Origin: Pseudomonas rubra
Lineage (GTDB): Bacteria; Pseudomonadota; Gammaproteobacteria; Pseudomonadales; Pseudomonadaceae
Length of the DNA: 64,000 nt
Direction of reading: 5' to 3'
Assembly (NCBI RefSeq): GCF_028656935.1
Contig: NZ_JAMDGZ010000019.1
Span: 1-64,000, forward strand
Shown here: positions 55,304 through 64,000 of the stretch, one piece after another
Numbering within the stretch: position 1 is the first letter of the stretch
Layout: the number at the start of each line of letters is the position of its first letter
Made by a program: the position numbers and the translations under genes
The notes under the pieces: model-generated
What the model was told of the DNA's origin: nothing
The model's database searches: none
The model's input: the letters and a program-made list of their open reading frames with translations, nothing else

Positions 55304-57760
55304 TCAGAACAGGTCGATCGGTGCCGCCTCATCCGCTGGCAGTGGGCTGCCTGGCGCACTGCCGTTACCCAGCTCATTCACCGACGGCGGCGTGTCCTCG
55401 GCCTTGAACAACTCGAAGTAGGCATTCGGCGTACTCGGTGTGGCCGCCCGGCCGCTGACCGGATCGACGCGCAGGCTGAGGATGCCTTCCGGCTCGGCCG
55501 GTGCATGGTTGGGTTTGTCCTTGAGCGCGGCGCCCATGAAGCTCATCCAGATCGGCAGCGCCACGGTGCCGCCGTACTCGCGACGACCGAGGGTTTCCGG
55601 CTGGTCGAAACCGCTCCAGACCGTGGTCACGTAATCGGCGTTGTAACCAGAGAACCAGGCGTCCTTGGACTCGTTGGTGGTGCCGGTCTTGCCGGCAAGG
55701 TCGGTACGACCCAGGGCCAGGGCGCGGCGCCCGGTGCCGCGCTTGATCACGTCTTGCAGCATGCTGGTGAGGATATAGGTAGTGCGCCCGTCAACGATGC
55801 GCTCGGCCACGGCTGGCGGCTGGGCAATGGCGGCGGTCGGGTTGCTGGCAACGCTGCTTGGGGCTTCGCCTGGCATTTGCGTGCTGATCGGCTGCTCGGG
55901 TGCGGCAATGCCTTCCTCGACCTGCTCGGCTTGCGGTACTCGCGGTGGGTTGGCGGTAAACAGGGTCTCGCCGTTGCGGCTTTCGATGCGTTCGATCAGG
56001 TACGGGCTGATCTTGTAGCCGCCGTTGGCGAAGGTGCTCCAGCCCGTGGCGATTTCCATGGGGGTCAGGGTCGCGGTGCCCAGGGCCAGGGACAGGTTGG
56101 GCGGCAGGTCCTGCTTGTTGAAGCCGAACTTGCTGATGTACTCGATGGTCGAGCTGACACCCATGGCCTGCAGCAGGCGGATCGACACCAGGTTGCGCGA
56201 CTTGTACAGCGCCTCACGCATGCGGATCGGGCCGAGGAAGGTGTTGGTGTCGTTCTTCGGGCGCCAGACCTTGTCCAGGTACTCGTCGACGAACACGATC
56301 GGCGCATCGTTGACCAGAGTCGCGGCGGTGTAGCCGTTGTCCAGTGCGGCGCTGTAGACGAATGGCTTGAAACTCGAACCCGGCTGGCGCTTGGCCTGCA
56401 TGGCGCGGTTGTAGTTGCTCTGCTCGAACGAGAAGCCGCCAACCAGTGCGCGAATCGCACCGCTGTTCGGGTCTAGCGTCACCAGGGCGCTCTGCGCGCC
56501 CGGCACCTGGCTGAACTTGAGGCTGCCATCCTCCAGGCGCTGCACGCGGATCAGGTCGCCGATCTGGGCAACATCCGAAGGCTGCTGTGGTGCGCGGCCC
56601 TGGCTGTTGGTGTTGAGGAACGGGCGGGCCCACTTCATGGTGTCCCAGGCCACGGACTCCTGGTTGCCGGCGCGGGTCAGAACCTGCAGGCCGGCCTTGG
56701 TCACTTCAGTGACGATCACCGGTTCCAGGCCGCCCAGAGGACGTTGCTTGCTCAGTTCCTGCAGCCAGGCGTCGCGGGTCTTGCCCGGGAAGCGCGATTC
56801 GGGGCCGCGGTAGCCGTGGCGTTCGTCGTAAGCGCTAAGGCCGTCGAGTACAGCCTTGTTGGCGATTTCCTGCAGGTCGCTTGGCACCGTGGTGGTGACG
56901 CGGAAGCCTTCGGTGTAGGCGTCGCTGCCGTAGCGGCCGACCATTTCGGCGCGGGCCATTTCGGCAATGTACGGGGCGCTGACTTCTGGCGTCGGTACGT
57001 GATAACTGGCGTTGATCGGCTCGGCCAGTGCGGCCTGGTAGCTGGCTTCGTCGATCTTGCCGAGCTTGTACATGCGCCCGAGGATCCAGTCACGACGCTC
57101 CTTGGCGCGTACCGGGTTGGCCAGCGGGTTGAAACGCGATGGCGCTTTAGGCAGGCCGGCAATCATCGCCATCTGCGCCAGGCTCACCTCGCGGATCGAT
57201 TTGCCGTAGTACACCTGGGCTGCCGCCTCGATCCCGTAGGCGCGGTTGCCCAGGTAGATCTTGTTGACGTACAGCTCGAGAATCTCGTCCTTGGTCAGTT
57301 CGCGTTCGATCTGCAGGGCCAGGAGGATTTCGTTGGTCTTGCGCGAGAAACTGCGTTCGCTGCTGAGGAAGAAGTTCTTCGCCACCTGCATGGTGATGGT
57401 GCTGCCGCCGGTCTGGATGTGCCCGGACTTGAGCAATTGTGTTGCAGCGCGCATCAGGCTGCTGGGGTCGACGCCGTAGTGATTGGCGAAATTGTCGTCT
57501 TCAGCCGAGAGCAACGCCTGGATGAAATGCGGCGGAATATCGGCGAAACGGATGGGCGAGCGGCGCATTTCGCCAAACTCGGCGATCAGCTTGCCGTCGC
57601 TGCTGTAGACCCGCAAAGGGATCTGCAACTGGATGCTTCTGAGGGCCTCTACCGAGGGCAAGCTGGGGCTAAGATACAGAAATGCGCCGCTCAGACCGAG
57701 CACGAGCGCGCAGATGACTGCGACGAAAGACCACCAGAAAAACTTCAGCAGGCGTATCAA
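55304..57760 (-). CDS. ponA: Penicillin-binding protein 1A (class A)
   Basis: PBP1a (818 residues from the chosen start) both polymerises and cross-links peptidoglycan. Membrane anchor: LLKFFWWSFVAVICALVLGL. The GT51 domain has SAEDDNFANHYGVD and GGSTITMQVAKNF. The transpeptidase motifs are SSFKPFVYSAALD (SxxK), KSRNL (SxN) and KTGTTNES. The start appears to be TTG at 57760 (LIRLLKF), because P. aeruginosa PonA as I recall it begins at this point; the open frame extends to a TTG at 57847 but without family similarity. It diverges from the pil operon. Confidence 0.93.
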   Translation of the reverse strand: MIRLLKFFWWSFVAVICALVLGLSGAFLYLSPSLPSVEALRSIQLQIPLRVYSSDGKLIAEFGEMRRSPIRFADIPPHFIQALLSAEDDNFANHYGVDPSSLMRAATQLLKSGHIQTGGSTITMQVAKNFFLSSERSFSRKTNEILLALQIERELTKDEILELYVNKIYLGNRAYGIEAAAQVYYGKSIREVSLAQMAMIAGLPKAPSRFNPLANPVRAKERRDWILGRMYKLGKIDEASYQAALAEPINASYHVPTPEVSAPYIAEMARAEMVGRYGSDAYTEGFRVTTTVPSDLQEIANKAVLDGLSAYDERHGYRGPESRFPGKTRDAWLQELSKQRPLGGLEPVIVTEVTKAGLQVLTRAGNQESVAWDTMKWARPFLNTNSQGRAPQQPSDVAQIGDLIRVQRLEDGSLKFSQVPGAQSALVTLDPNSGAIRALVGGFSFEQSNYNRAMQAKRQPGSSFKPFVYSAALDNGYTAATLVNDAPIVFVDEYLDKVWRPKNDTNTFLGPIRMREALYKSRNLVSIRLLQAMGVSSTIEYISKFGFNKQDLPPNLSLALGTATLTPMEIATGWSTFANGGYKISPYLIERIESRNGETLFTANPPRVPQAEQVEEGIAAPEQPISTQMPGEAPSSVASNPTAAIAQPPAVAERIVDGRTTYILTSMLQDVIKRGTGRRALALGRTDLAGKTGTTNESKDAWFSGYNADYVTTVWSGFDQPETLGRREYGGTVALPIWMSFMGAALKDKPNHAPAEPEGILSLRVDPVSGRAATPSTPNAYFELFKAEDTPPSVNELGNGSAPGSPLPADEAAPIDLF

Positions 57761-57885
57761 GGCTTTTGGGCGTCCAGATAGAAGAGTGGGTTGCGCGCGG
57801 GGCCAGCGGACAAAGGATAAACGCTGGGTATTATAAGCATTTTTCAACTCGCCGCGTTATGCGCGCGGCTGCAAGGAAAAAACCA

Positions 57886-58993
57886 ATGCTTGGACGCTTG
57901 GGCAAGGATGCCGGTTCACTCCTGGGGATAGAAATCTCCCCTCCTTCCATTCGGCTGGTGCAGTTGCACCGTCGCAAAGAGGCCTGGTGCGTGCAGGCCT
58001 GGGCGATTGAGGCGCTGCCCGCGGGGGGCCATGCTCGACGGCTGGATCGCTGATCCTGAGGTCGTCGGTCAAGCCTTGATGCGTGCGCTGCAACGCAGTG
58101 GCAGCGGCTGTCGCCTGGCCGCCGTGGGATTGCCGGCGAGCCGTGCTATCAACAAGCAGCTGGCGCTGCCGGCGGGCCTGAGTGATGCCGAGGTCGCTGC
58201 GTGTGTGCGTGATGCCGCCGAGCAGTTCATCCCCTTTGATCTTGAAGACATCGCGCTGGACTATAAGGTGCTGGAGCGGGCTGCCGGTGCTGCAGGGGGG
58301 ACCCAGCTGGCGGTTATAGCCTGTCATCGCGGTGTGCTGGATGCGCTGGAGGCCGCCTTCGAAGTCGCCGGGCTGAGCGCAAGGGTGCTGGAGGTCGACA
58401 GCCAGGCATTGCAGCGAGCAACCACGGGCGATGTGGCAATGCCGCAGGGCGATGAGGCGCTGGCCTCATCCTTGATCGTCGCCTGTGGCCTGGCCATGGG
58501 TGGCGAGCGGCTGAATCTGCTGCCATGGCGTGAACGGCGCGACCAGTTGCGTATTCGAAGGTTTCAGGTCGGCTGTGTGGGTGTTGTGCTGCTGGCGGCT
58601 GTTGTCACCTGGCTGGTCGACCGGCATGGTCGCAGCGTATTGCAGGAGCAGGCGCATGGCCTGACTGCGTCAATAGATGTGGCTGGGCAGCCTGAAGTCC
58701 TGATGCCTGAACTGCGTGCATTGGAAGGCTTGCAGGTGGCCCGCTACTTTGTCGTGGATATGCTCGAACAGCTTGATCTGGCCATGCCTGACGGCGTGTA
58801 TTTTACCGCCCTTGGCCAGGAGCAGACTGCGCTGAGACTCACCGGGATGGCTCCGTCGGCGTCTGCGGTGGTGCAATTGGCGGCCGGTCTTTCCTCTTCT
58901 TCTTTGATCAGCTCTGCAACGGTGCAGCGCATGAGCGCATTCGATCAGGGTCATGAGTTCGAATTGCAGGCAATCCTGGAGGCTGCGCCTTGA
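57886..58993 (+). pseudogene. pilM: PilM-PilN fusion gene with apparent +1 frameshift
   Basis: From the ATG at 57886 (AAGGA 8 bases upstream) the frame gives a clear PilM N-terminus, MLGRLGKDAGSLLGIEIS, then stops at 58051-58053 soon after EALPAGG. Removing one G from the run of six G at 58023-58028 continues as PAGAMLDGWIADPEVVGQAL in the next frame, exactly as PilM should. The restored product is 368 residues. PilM family members are about 354 residues; here only about 207 precede RLNLLPWRE, the start of PilN. The missing part is the C-terminal half of the actin-like fold; only its last strand (SLIVACGLAMGG) remains. The extra G may be real, or a sequencing error. Confidence 0.8.
58031..58993 (+). 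CDS. pilN: Downstream open frame: rest of PilM joined to PilN
   Basis: This is the intact reading frame after the frameshift. The ATG at 58031 has no good ribosome binding site. Residues 1-160 are PilM sequence (LPAGLSDAEVAACVRDAAEQFIPFDLEDIALDYKVLE, quoted loosely). From 58508 on it is PilN: RLNLLPWRERRDQ, one membrane segment (VGCVGVVLLAAVVTWLV) and the periplasmic DMLEQLDLAMPDGVYFTAL. PilN normally begins as its own protein with the motif INLLPWRE that binds PilM; here the two are covalently linked. It overlaps the next gene by 3 bases (TTGA). Confidence 0.75.
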   Translation: MLDGWIADPEVVGQALMRALQRSGSGCRLAAVGLPASRAINKQLALPAGLSDAEVAACVRDAAEQFIPFDLEDIALDYKVLERAAGAAGGTQLAVIACHRGVLDALEAAFEVAGLSARVLEVDSQALQRATTGDVAMPQGDEALASSLIVACGLAMGGERLNLLPWRERRDQLRIRRFQVGCVGVVLLAAVVTWLVDRHGRSVLQEQAHGLTASIDVAGQPEVLMPELRALEGLQVARYFVVDMLEQLDLAMPDGVYFTALGQEQTALRLTGMAPSASAVVQLAAGLSSSSLISSATVQRMSAFDQGHEFELQAILEAAP

Positions 58994-59844
58994 ACGTCTG
59001 GAGTCCGCTGGCGAAAGGCACCTGGCCTTTGCAGGTCTTGGCGCTGATGGGGCTGCTGGCATTGCTGATGGGTGTGGCCTATTCCCTGCATTTGCGGCCG
59101 TTGTTGATGCAGGCAGGTCAGGGCGCAGGTCAACTGTCGCTCGAGGGCACAAGCAGCACTGAGGGGGCAGCAACATTGCACAGCCGTTTGCACCAGGCCC
59201 GCCGGCAGTTGCTGGCTGTGGGGGAGGAGCCCGAATTGTTCGAAACCCTGTCTCGCCTGGCTGAGGCCCATGCGGTGGTTATCGAGCAGTTACAGGTGCT
59301 CGATGTGTTGGCCACTGAGCATTACCAGGGGTTGCCCCTTCAGTTGCGCCTTAGTGGCGCCTTTTCCGCTCTTGTCGCGTTCTTCACCGATCTGGCCGGT
59401 CAGTCGCGGCTGGTGACCGTGCACGCCCTTTCGCTAAAACCGGTCGATGCGGGACTGGTGCTGGTGGAGCTGCAAGCCAGGTCCTACCGCCCTCATGCAT
59501 TGCATTCCCTTGAGCAGGGCCCGCCGCCAGAGCCTGCCGAGCGACGGATTGTTGCCGCGCTGCGCAATCCATTCGCGCCTGCCGCACCGCAGGCAGCTGT
59601 CGATGTTCTGCAGGGCTTGGCGCTGGAGCAATTCGAGATGGTCGGCAGCCTTGCCAGTGGAGGGGCCTACTACGCGCTGGTTCAGGCACAAGGCCGGGTG
59701 TATCGGTTGCAGATTGGCGACCGATTGGGGCGTGACGAGGGGCAGGTTGTCGAGGTCAGTGAGCGGCAACTAGCAGTCGTCGAGCAGGTTTTTGTTGCCG
59801 GCCAAGGCTGGCAAGCGCGGCGGCGAACACTCGCTCTGCGTTGA
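58990..59844 (+). CDS. pilO: PilO-PilP fusion protein
   Basis: A 284-residue protein. Residues about 1-165 are PilO-like: a membrane segment (LQVLALMGLLALLMGVAYSL), a coiled region, and the ferredoxin-like periplasmic fold ending with LVAFFTDLAGQSRLVTVHALSL. Residues about 180-284 are PilP-like: RNPFAP, LEQFEMVGSLASGGAYYALVQ, GRVYRLQIGDRLGRDEGQVVEV. PilP is normally a separate lipoprotein; here it has no lipobox and is anchored through PilO. The start is TTG overlapping the stop of the preceding gene. The whole links PilN to the secretin. Confidence 0.85.
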   Translation: MNVWSPLAKGTWPLQVLALMGLLALLMGVAYSLHLRPLLMQAGQGAGQLSLEGTSSTEGAATLHSRLHQARRQLLAVGEEPELFETLSRLAEAHAVVIEQLQVLDVLATEHYQGLPLQLRLSGAFSALVAFFTDLAGQSRLVTVHALSLKPVDAGLVLVELQARSYRPHALHSLEQGPPPEPAERRIVAALRNPFAPAAPQAAVDVLQGLALEQFEMVGSLASGGAYYALVQAQGRVYRLQIGDRLGRDEGQVVEVSERQLAVVEQVFVAGQGWQARRRTLALR

Positions 59845-59868
59845 AGATGCTGACCAGGGAGGTCATCG

Positions 59869-61110
59869 ATGGGCAAGGGAGGTGTCATTGCAGTGTTGTT
59901 GTGGAGCTGGTTATCGGCAGGCGCTGTTGCCGGCAAGCAGTTGAACGGTGGCGAGCCGTTGTCGTTGAACTTTCAGGATGTCGAGGTGCGCACGGTACTG
60001 CAGGTGCTGGCAGATTTTTCCGGGTTCAATCTGGTGGCTAGCGACGCGGTACAGGGCACGGTGACCCTGCGCCTGGAGGATGTGCCCTGGGAGCAGGCCC
60101 TGGGTCTGGTGCTGCGCAGCAAGAGTCTGGAACAGCGCATGGAAGGCAATGTGCTGCTGGTCGCACCGCTTGCCGAGATAGCCGGATCAGCACCGTCGCG
60201 GCGCGCACTGATTCCGATCCATCACGCCAGGGCCGCTGATATCGCCGAGATATTTCATGCCCTGATGGCCCACGAGGCCGGCGGTGCCAGCCACGGTTCG
60301 CTGAGTGTCGACGAGCGTACCAATACCCTGGTTGCCAGCCAGTCGCCGGAACGTTTGGAAGAGCTGCGCAGGCTGATCAGTGAGCTGGATGTACCGGTGC
60401 GTCAGGTCATGATCGAGGCGCGCATCGTCGAAGCCAATGTCGATTTCGAGAAGGCCCTGGGGGTTCGCTGGGGTGGGGCGGTGCAGTTGGGCAAGGGCCT
60501 GAGCCTGGGTAGCGGCGATACCTTTGTCGATCTCGGGGTCGATCGGGCGGCAGCCAGTATCGGCGTGGGACTGGTGCGCAACAACGTGCTGCTTGATCTG
60601 GAGCTCAGTGCCATGGAAAAGACCGGCAATGGCGAGATCATCTCCCAGCCCAAGGTGGTCACCGCCGACAAGGAAACCGCACGGATCCTCAAGGGCACCG
60701 AGGTGCCTTACCAGGAAACCAGCGGCAGCGGTGCCACATCCGTGACCTTTCGCGAGGCATCGCTGTCTCTGGAAGTCACCCCGCAGATCACTGCGGACAA
60801 CCGGGTGATCATGGCGGTCAAGGTAACCAAGGATGAACCCGACTATCTCAATGCCCTGGACCACGTGCCAGCGATCCGCAAGAACGAGGTCAATGCCAAG
60901 GTGAGCATTGAGGATGGTCAGACCATCGTCATTGGCGGCGTGTACTCGACGGTGCAAAGTAAAGTTGTCGACAAGGTGCCATTTTTCGGCGATGTGCCGT
61001 ATGTTGGGCGGCTGTTTCGTCGCGATGTTCTACAAGAGAAAAAATCCGAGCTGCTGGTCTTCCTGACTCCGCGTATCATGAGTGACCAGGCGATTGCTGT
61101 GAGTCGTTGA
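59869..61110 (+). CDS. pilQ: Short PilQ-type secretin
   Basis: A 413-residue outer-membrane secretin. After a signal peptide ([18 protein letters not shown]) come an N0/STN domain ([26 protein letters not shown]), an N1 domain ([19 protein letters not shown]) and the secretin domain ending [14 protein letters not shown] and [11 protein letters not shown]. PilQ of most type IV pilus systems is around 700 residues, with AMIN peptidoglycan-binding domains at the N-terminus; these are absent. AGGGAGG lies 6 bases before the ATG. aroK follows within 5 bases, as in other pseudomonads. Confidence 0.92.
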   Translation: MGKGGVIAVLLWSWLSAGAVAGKQLNGGEPLSLNFQDVEVRTVLQVLADFSGFNLVASDAVQGTVTLRLEDVPWEQALGLVLRSKSLEQRMEGNVLLVAPLAEIAGSAPSRRALIPIHHARAADIAEIFHALMAHEAGGASHGSLSVDERTNTLVASQSPERLEELRRLISELDVPVRQVMIEARIVEANVDFEKALGVRWGGAVQLGKGLSLGSGDTFVDLGVDRAAASIGVGLVRNNVLLDLELSAMEKTGNGEIISQPKVVTADKETARILKGTEVPYQETSGSGATSVTFREASLSLEVTPQITADNRVIMAVKVTKDEPDYLNALDHVPAIRKNEVNAKVSIEDGQTIVIGGVYSTVQSKVVDKVPFFGDVPYVGRLFRRDVLQEKKSELLVFLTPRIMSDQAIAVSR

Positions 61111-61114
61111 TTCT

Positions 61115-61633
61115 GTGCGAAATTTGATACTTGTGGGGCCCATGGGTGCTGGCAAAAGCACCATCGGCCGCCTGCTGGCCAAAGAGCTGCGCCTGCCATT
61201 CAAGGATTCCGACAAGGAAATTGAATTGCGCACGGGCGCCAATATCCCGTGGATCTTCGATAAGGAAGGCGAACCGGGCTTTCGTGACCGCGAGCAGGCG
61301 ATGATCGCCGAGTTGTGCGCGTTCGATGGCTTGGTTTTGGCTACCGGCGGCGGCGCGGTGATGCGCGATGCCAACCGCCAGGCTTTGCATGCCGGCGGGC
61401 GGGTGGTGTATCTGCACGCCTCGGTCGAGCAACAGGTTGGGCGTACCTCGCGCGACCGCAACCGGCCGCTGCTGCGCACGGCCAATCCGGAGGCGACCTT
61501 GCGTGCGCTGCTGGAGGTTCGCGACCCGCTTTACCGCGAGATTGCCGATCTGGTGGTGGAAACCGACGAACGGCCACCGCGGATGGTGGTGCTGGATATT
61601 CTCGAACGCTTGCAGAAGTTGCCGCCCCGTTAA
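61115..61633 (+). CDS. aroK: Shikimate kinase
   Basis: AroK (172 residues) phosphorylates shikimate in aromatic amino acid synthesis. Walker A is GPMGAGKST; shikimate-binding residues lie in DSDKEIE, FRDREQ and LATGGGAV; the lid has RDRNRPLL. The start is GTG at 61115, directly at the conserved N-terminal strand ([10 protein letters not shown]). It follows pilQ by 4 bases and precedes aroB. Confidence 0.96.
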   Translation: MRNLILVGPMGAGKSTIGRLLAKELRLPFKDSDKEIELRTGANIPWIFDKEGEPGFRDREQAMIAELCAFDGLVLATGGGAVMRDANRQALHAGGRVVYLHASVEQQVGRTSRDRNRPLLRTANPEATLRALLEVRDPLYREIADLVVETDERPPRMVVLDILERLQKLPPR

Positions 61634-61732
61634 GCCAGGACTATCCTCGGCGACCAGTCATGCCGTGACAGGGCACACCGTTATCGCGCGGTTCGAGCCA
61701 TCGATGCCGCGCTTAGTTCATTGTGGGGACAC

Positions 61733-62830
61733 ATGCAGACACTTAAGGTCGAATTGGGCGAACGTAGCTACCCGATCTACATTGGCGAAGGCCTGCTGGA
61801 TCAACCTGAGCTGCTGGCGCCGCATATCGCTGGCCGGCAGGTCGCCATCGTGTCCAACGAGACTGTCGCGCCCCTCTATCTTGAACGCCTGAGCAAGGCC
61901 CTGGGTGCCTATTCGGTGCTGCCAGTGGTGTTGCCCGATGGTGAAGCGCACAAGAACTGGGAAACCCTGCAACTGATCTTCGATGCGCTGCTGACTGCCC
62001 GTCACGATCGCCGCACGACCGTAGTCGCCCTTGGCGGCGGAGTGATCGGTGACATGGCCGGCTTCGCCGCCGCCTGCTATCAGCGCGGTGTGGATTTCAT
62101 CCAGGTGCCGACGACCTTGCTGTCCCAGGTCGATTCGTCGGTGGGGGGCAAGACCGGCATCAACCATCCCCTGGGCAAGAACATGGTAGGCGCCTTCTAT
62201 CAGCCCAATGCGGTGCTGATCGACACCCGCAGCCTCAATACCCTGCCACCGCGCGAGCTGTCGGCGGGCCTGGCCGAGGTGATCAAGTACGGCCTGATCT
62301 GTGACGAACCCTTCCTAACTTGGCTCGAAGCGAACATGCAGGCCCTGCGCAACCTCGATCAGGTGGCACTGACCGAAGCCATCTGCCGTTCCTGTGCGGC
62401 CAAGGCTGCCGTGGTGGGTGCCGATGAACGCGAGTCGGGTGTGCGTGCCACCCTGAACCTGGGGCACACCTTTGGCCACGCCATCGAGACCCACATGGGC
62501 TATGGTGTCTGGCTTCACGGTGAGGCCGTTGCTGCCGGCACCGTCATGGCCCTGGAAATGTCCATGCGCCTGGGCTGGATCAGCCAGCAGGAGCGTGACC
62601 GTGGTATCCGTCTGTTCCAGGTCGCAGGCCTGCCGGTGGTGCCGCCAGTGGAAATGACCCCGGCGCAGTTCATGGAACACATGGCAGTAGATAAAAAGGT
62701 ACTCGACGGTCGTCTGCGTCTGGTCCTGCTGCGCCGCATGGGCGAAGCGGTGATCACCGACGACTATCCGAAAGAGATTCTTCAGGCCACGTTGGCGGCG
62801 GATTACCGCGCAATCGTGGCCCAGCTTTGA
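61733..62830 (+). CDS. aroB: 3-dehydroquinate synthase
   Basis: AroB (365 residues) forms the first carbocycle of the shikimate pathway and uses NAD and zinc. Conserved stretches are [42 protein letters not shown] and [12 protein letters not shown] with zinc-binding histidines. The ATG at 61733 gives the family N-terminus ([18 protein letters not shown]). It is in one run with aroK and damX. Confidence 0.97.
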   Translation: MQTLKVELGERSYPIYIGEGLLDQPELLAPHIAGRQVAIVSNETVAPLYLERLSKALGAYSVLPVVLPDGEAHKNWETLQLIFDALLTARHDRRTTVVALGGGVIGDMAGFAAACYQRGVDFIQVPTTLLSQVDSSVGGKTGINHPLGKNMVGAFYQPNAVLIDTRSLNTLPPRELSAGLAEVIKYGLICDEPFLTWLEANMQALRNLDQVALTEAICRSCAAKAAVVGADERESGVRATLNLGHTFGHAIETHMGYGVWLHGEAVAAGTVMALEMSMRLGWISQQERDRGIRLFQVAGLPVVPPVEMTPAQFMEHMAVDKKVLDGRLRLVLLRRMGEAVITDDYPKEILQATLAADYRAIVAQL

Positions 62831-62846
62831 GGTTGATGAGCGTCCG

Positions 62847-64000
62847 ATGACTAGTTTGCATGCCGACGAGGCCTTTCTCGGCCATTACCAGTTGAACCAC
62901 GACCCCTTCGCTGCACGGGTGCCGGGTTTCAAATTCTTCCCCGCCCAGCGCAAGCCAGTGCTGGGCCAGCTGCATCACCTGGCTCGCTACAGCCATTTGC
63001 TGCTGGTGGTTACCGGCCCGCAGGGCAGCGGCAAGACCTTGCTGCGCCAGGCTCTGGTGGCCAGCACCAACAAGCAGTCGGTGCAGAGCGTGGTGGTTTC
63101 CGCCCGTGGCGCCAGCGATGCGGCCGCCCTGCTCGGTCAGGTCGCCCAGTCGCTGGGTGTGGCTCAGGCTGAAGTGCCGGAGATCCTTTCCCAGGTGGTG
63201 CAACTGGCATTGACCGGGCAGGAAGTCTATTTGCTGGTTGACGATGCGGAACAACTGGGCGAGTCGGCACTCCAAGCCTTGCTGGAGTTGGCGGCGGGCA
63301 CTCCGGAAGGGCGTCCGCATGTATTCCTGTTTGGCGAGTCATCACTGATTGCCGGGCTGGACGAGCTCAATGCCGAGCAGGAGCGCTTTCATGTCATCGA
63401 GCTTGAGCCCTACAGCGAAGAAGAAACCCGTGAGTACCTCGAGCAGCGCCTGGAAGGTGCCGGGCGTGGTATCGAGGTGTTTACCAGCGAACAGATCGTT
63501 GATATCCACCAAAACTCTGACGGCTGGCCTGGGGCAATCAACCAGGTCGCCCGCGATACCTTGATCGAAGCCATGATCGCCAGCCGGACCACGGCGAAGC
63601 GACCATCTATGGGGTTCAATATGCCAAAGAAACATGTGCTGGCGCTGTCTGCAGTTGTTGTGGTCGCTGTTGCGGCTGCCGTGCTGATGCCGAAGAAAGG
63701 CGATCAGGCGCCCACGGCTCCTGCCGAGCAGGCGCAACTGCCGCTGGGCCAGGGCCAACCGGGCACTGCCCAGTCGAACAATGGCGGCCCGGCCATCGAA
63801 TTTGCCGGCAACTCGCAACCGATGCCGCTGCCGCTGGTAGGCCAGTCGCAACCGGTCATGCGTGGCCCGCTGGCTGAATCAACCGGCATGGGCGAAGGCG
63901 AAGAGTCTACGCCGGCGGGTGAAACCGCGCTGCAGCCGCCGACCGTCACCGCCATCGCGCCTCCTGCGGGTGTCGCCGCAGGCCCGGCGCCAACACCTGC
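62847..64000 (+). CDS. damX: DamX-like AAA ATPase, cut by the window end
   Basis: An open frame of at least 384 codons runs off the right end. Residues about 1-265 form an AAA-type domain with Walker A GPQGSGKTLLRQA and Walker B YLLVDDAEQL, opening with FLGHYQLNHDPFAARVPGFKFF. A membrane segment follows (HVLALSAVVVVAVAAAVLM), then a proline/glutamine-rich periplasmic linker. A C-terminal SPOR domain would be expected beyond the window. Downstream of aroB this is the usual DamX position; E. coli DamX acts at the septum. The ATG lies 17 bases after aroB. Confidence 0.85.
   Translation, partial: MTSLHADEAFLGHYQLNHDPFAARVPGFKFFPAQRKPVLGQLHHLARYSHLLLVVTGPQGSGKTLLRQALVASTNKQSVQSVVVSARGASDAAALLGQVAQSLGVAQAEVPEILSQVVQLALTGQEVYLLVDDAEQLGESALQALLELAAGTPEGRPHVFLFGESSLIAGLDELNAEQERFHVIELEPYSEEETREYLEQRLEGAGRGIEVFTSEQIVDIHQNSDGWPGAINQVARDTLIEAMIASRTTAKRPSMGFNMPKKHVLALSAVVVVAVAAAVLMPKKGDQAPTAPAEQAQLPLGQGQPGTAQSNNGGPAIEFAGNSQPMPLPLVGQSQPVMRGPLAESTGMGEGEESTPAGETALQPPTVTAIAPPAGVAAGPAPTP

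Noticed and set aside
57826-57836. TATAAT-like box between ponA and the pil genes
   Set aside because: The box reads acceptably on both strands but no -35 element lies at 16-18 bases on either, so I did not list a promoter.

Overview
The window is chromosomal DNA of a fluorescent Pseudomonas, most likely the P. putida group. This is inferred from the high G+C genes, the Pseudomonas-type REP palindromes between genes, and gene order that follows two known Pseudomonas blocks: ilvD, mutM, ggt, coaD, rsmD, M16 peptidases, ftsYEX, rpoH, thiSG, trmB, hemW, rdgB, metXW, proC, pilT; and argS, priA, rpmE, malic enzyme, ponA, pil genes, aroK, aroB, damX. No tRNA, rRNA, CRISPR array or insertion sequence was recognised.

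Layout. 1-7000: a cystine transporter, a phosphorylcholine-phosphatase-like enzyme, and an iron-type surface signalling unit (ECF sigma, FecR-like anti-sigma, TonB receptor with STN domain). 7000-10900: ilvD and a DUF4153 membrane protein. 10900-14450: an AT-richer island on the minus strand. 14450-20100: rlmI, HDOD protein, mutM, ggt, ferredoxin, coaD. 20100-25500: an alcohol/aldehyde oxidation module (GMC oxidoreductase, Tat-signal small protein, coniferyl-aldehyde-type dehydrogenase) with a divergent TetR regulator, then a sulfurtransferase. 25500-45200: mostly housekeeping genes. 45200-50100: pilT, NlpC/P60 peptidase, TM2 protein, SPOR protein, argS. 50200-64000: priA, rpmE, a secreted nuclease, malic enzyme, PBP1a, a compacted pil operon, aroK, aroB and the start of damX.

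The most interesting locus is the island at 10927-14261. A 21-codon gene with a strong ribosome binding site is followed by a hairpin, then a SagB/McbC-type flavin dehydrogenase, an AurF-type diiron oxygenase with the full seven-ligand metal set at AurF-like spacing, and a Bcr/CflA-like MFS exporter. There is no YcaO or other recognised RiPP maturase. It looks like a small operon making and exporting a product from a ribosomal peptide; I cannot assign it to a class I know.

The second unusual feature is the pil operon (57886-61110). PilM has lost its C-terminal half and is joined to PilN, with an apparent one-base frameshift in a run of six G. PilO and PilP are one protein. PilQ is short and lacks AMIN domains. 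pilT is present elsewhere in the window, without pilU beside it.
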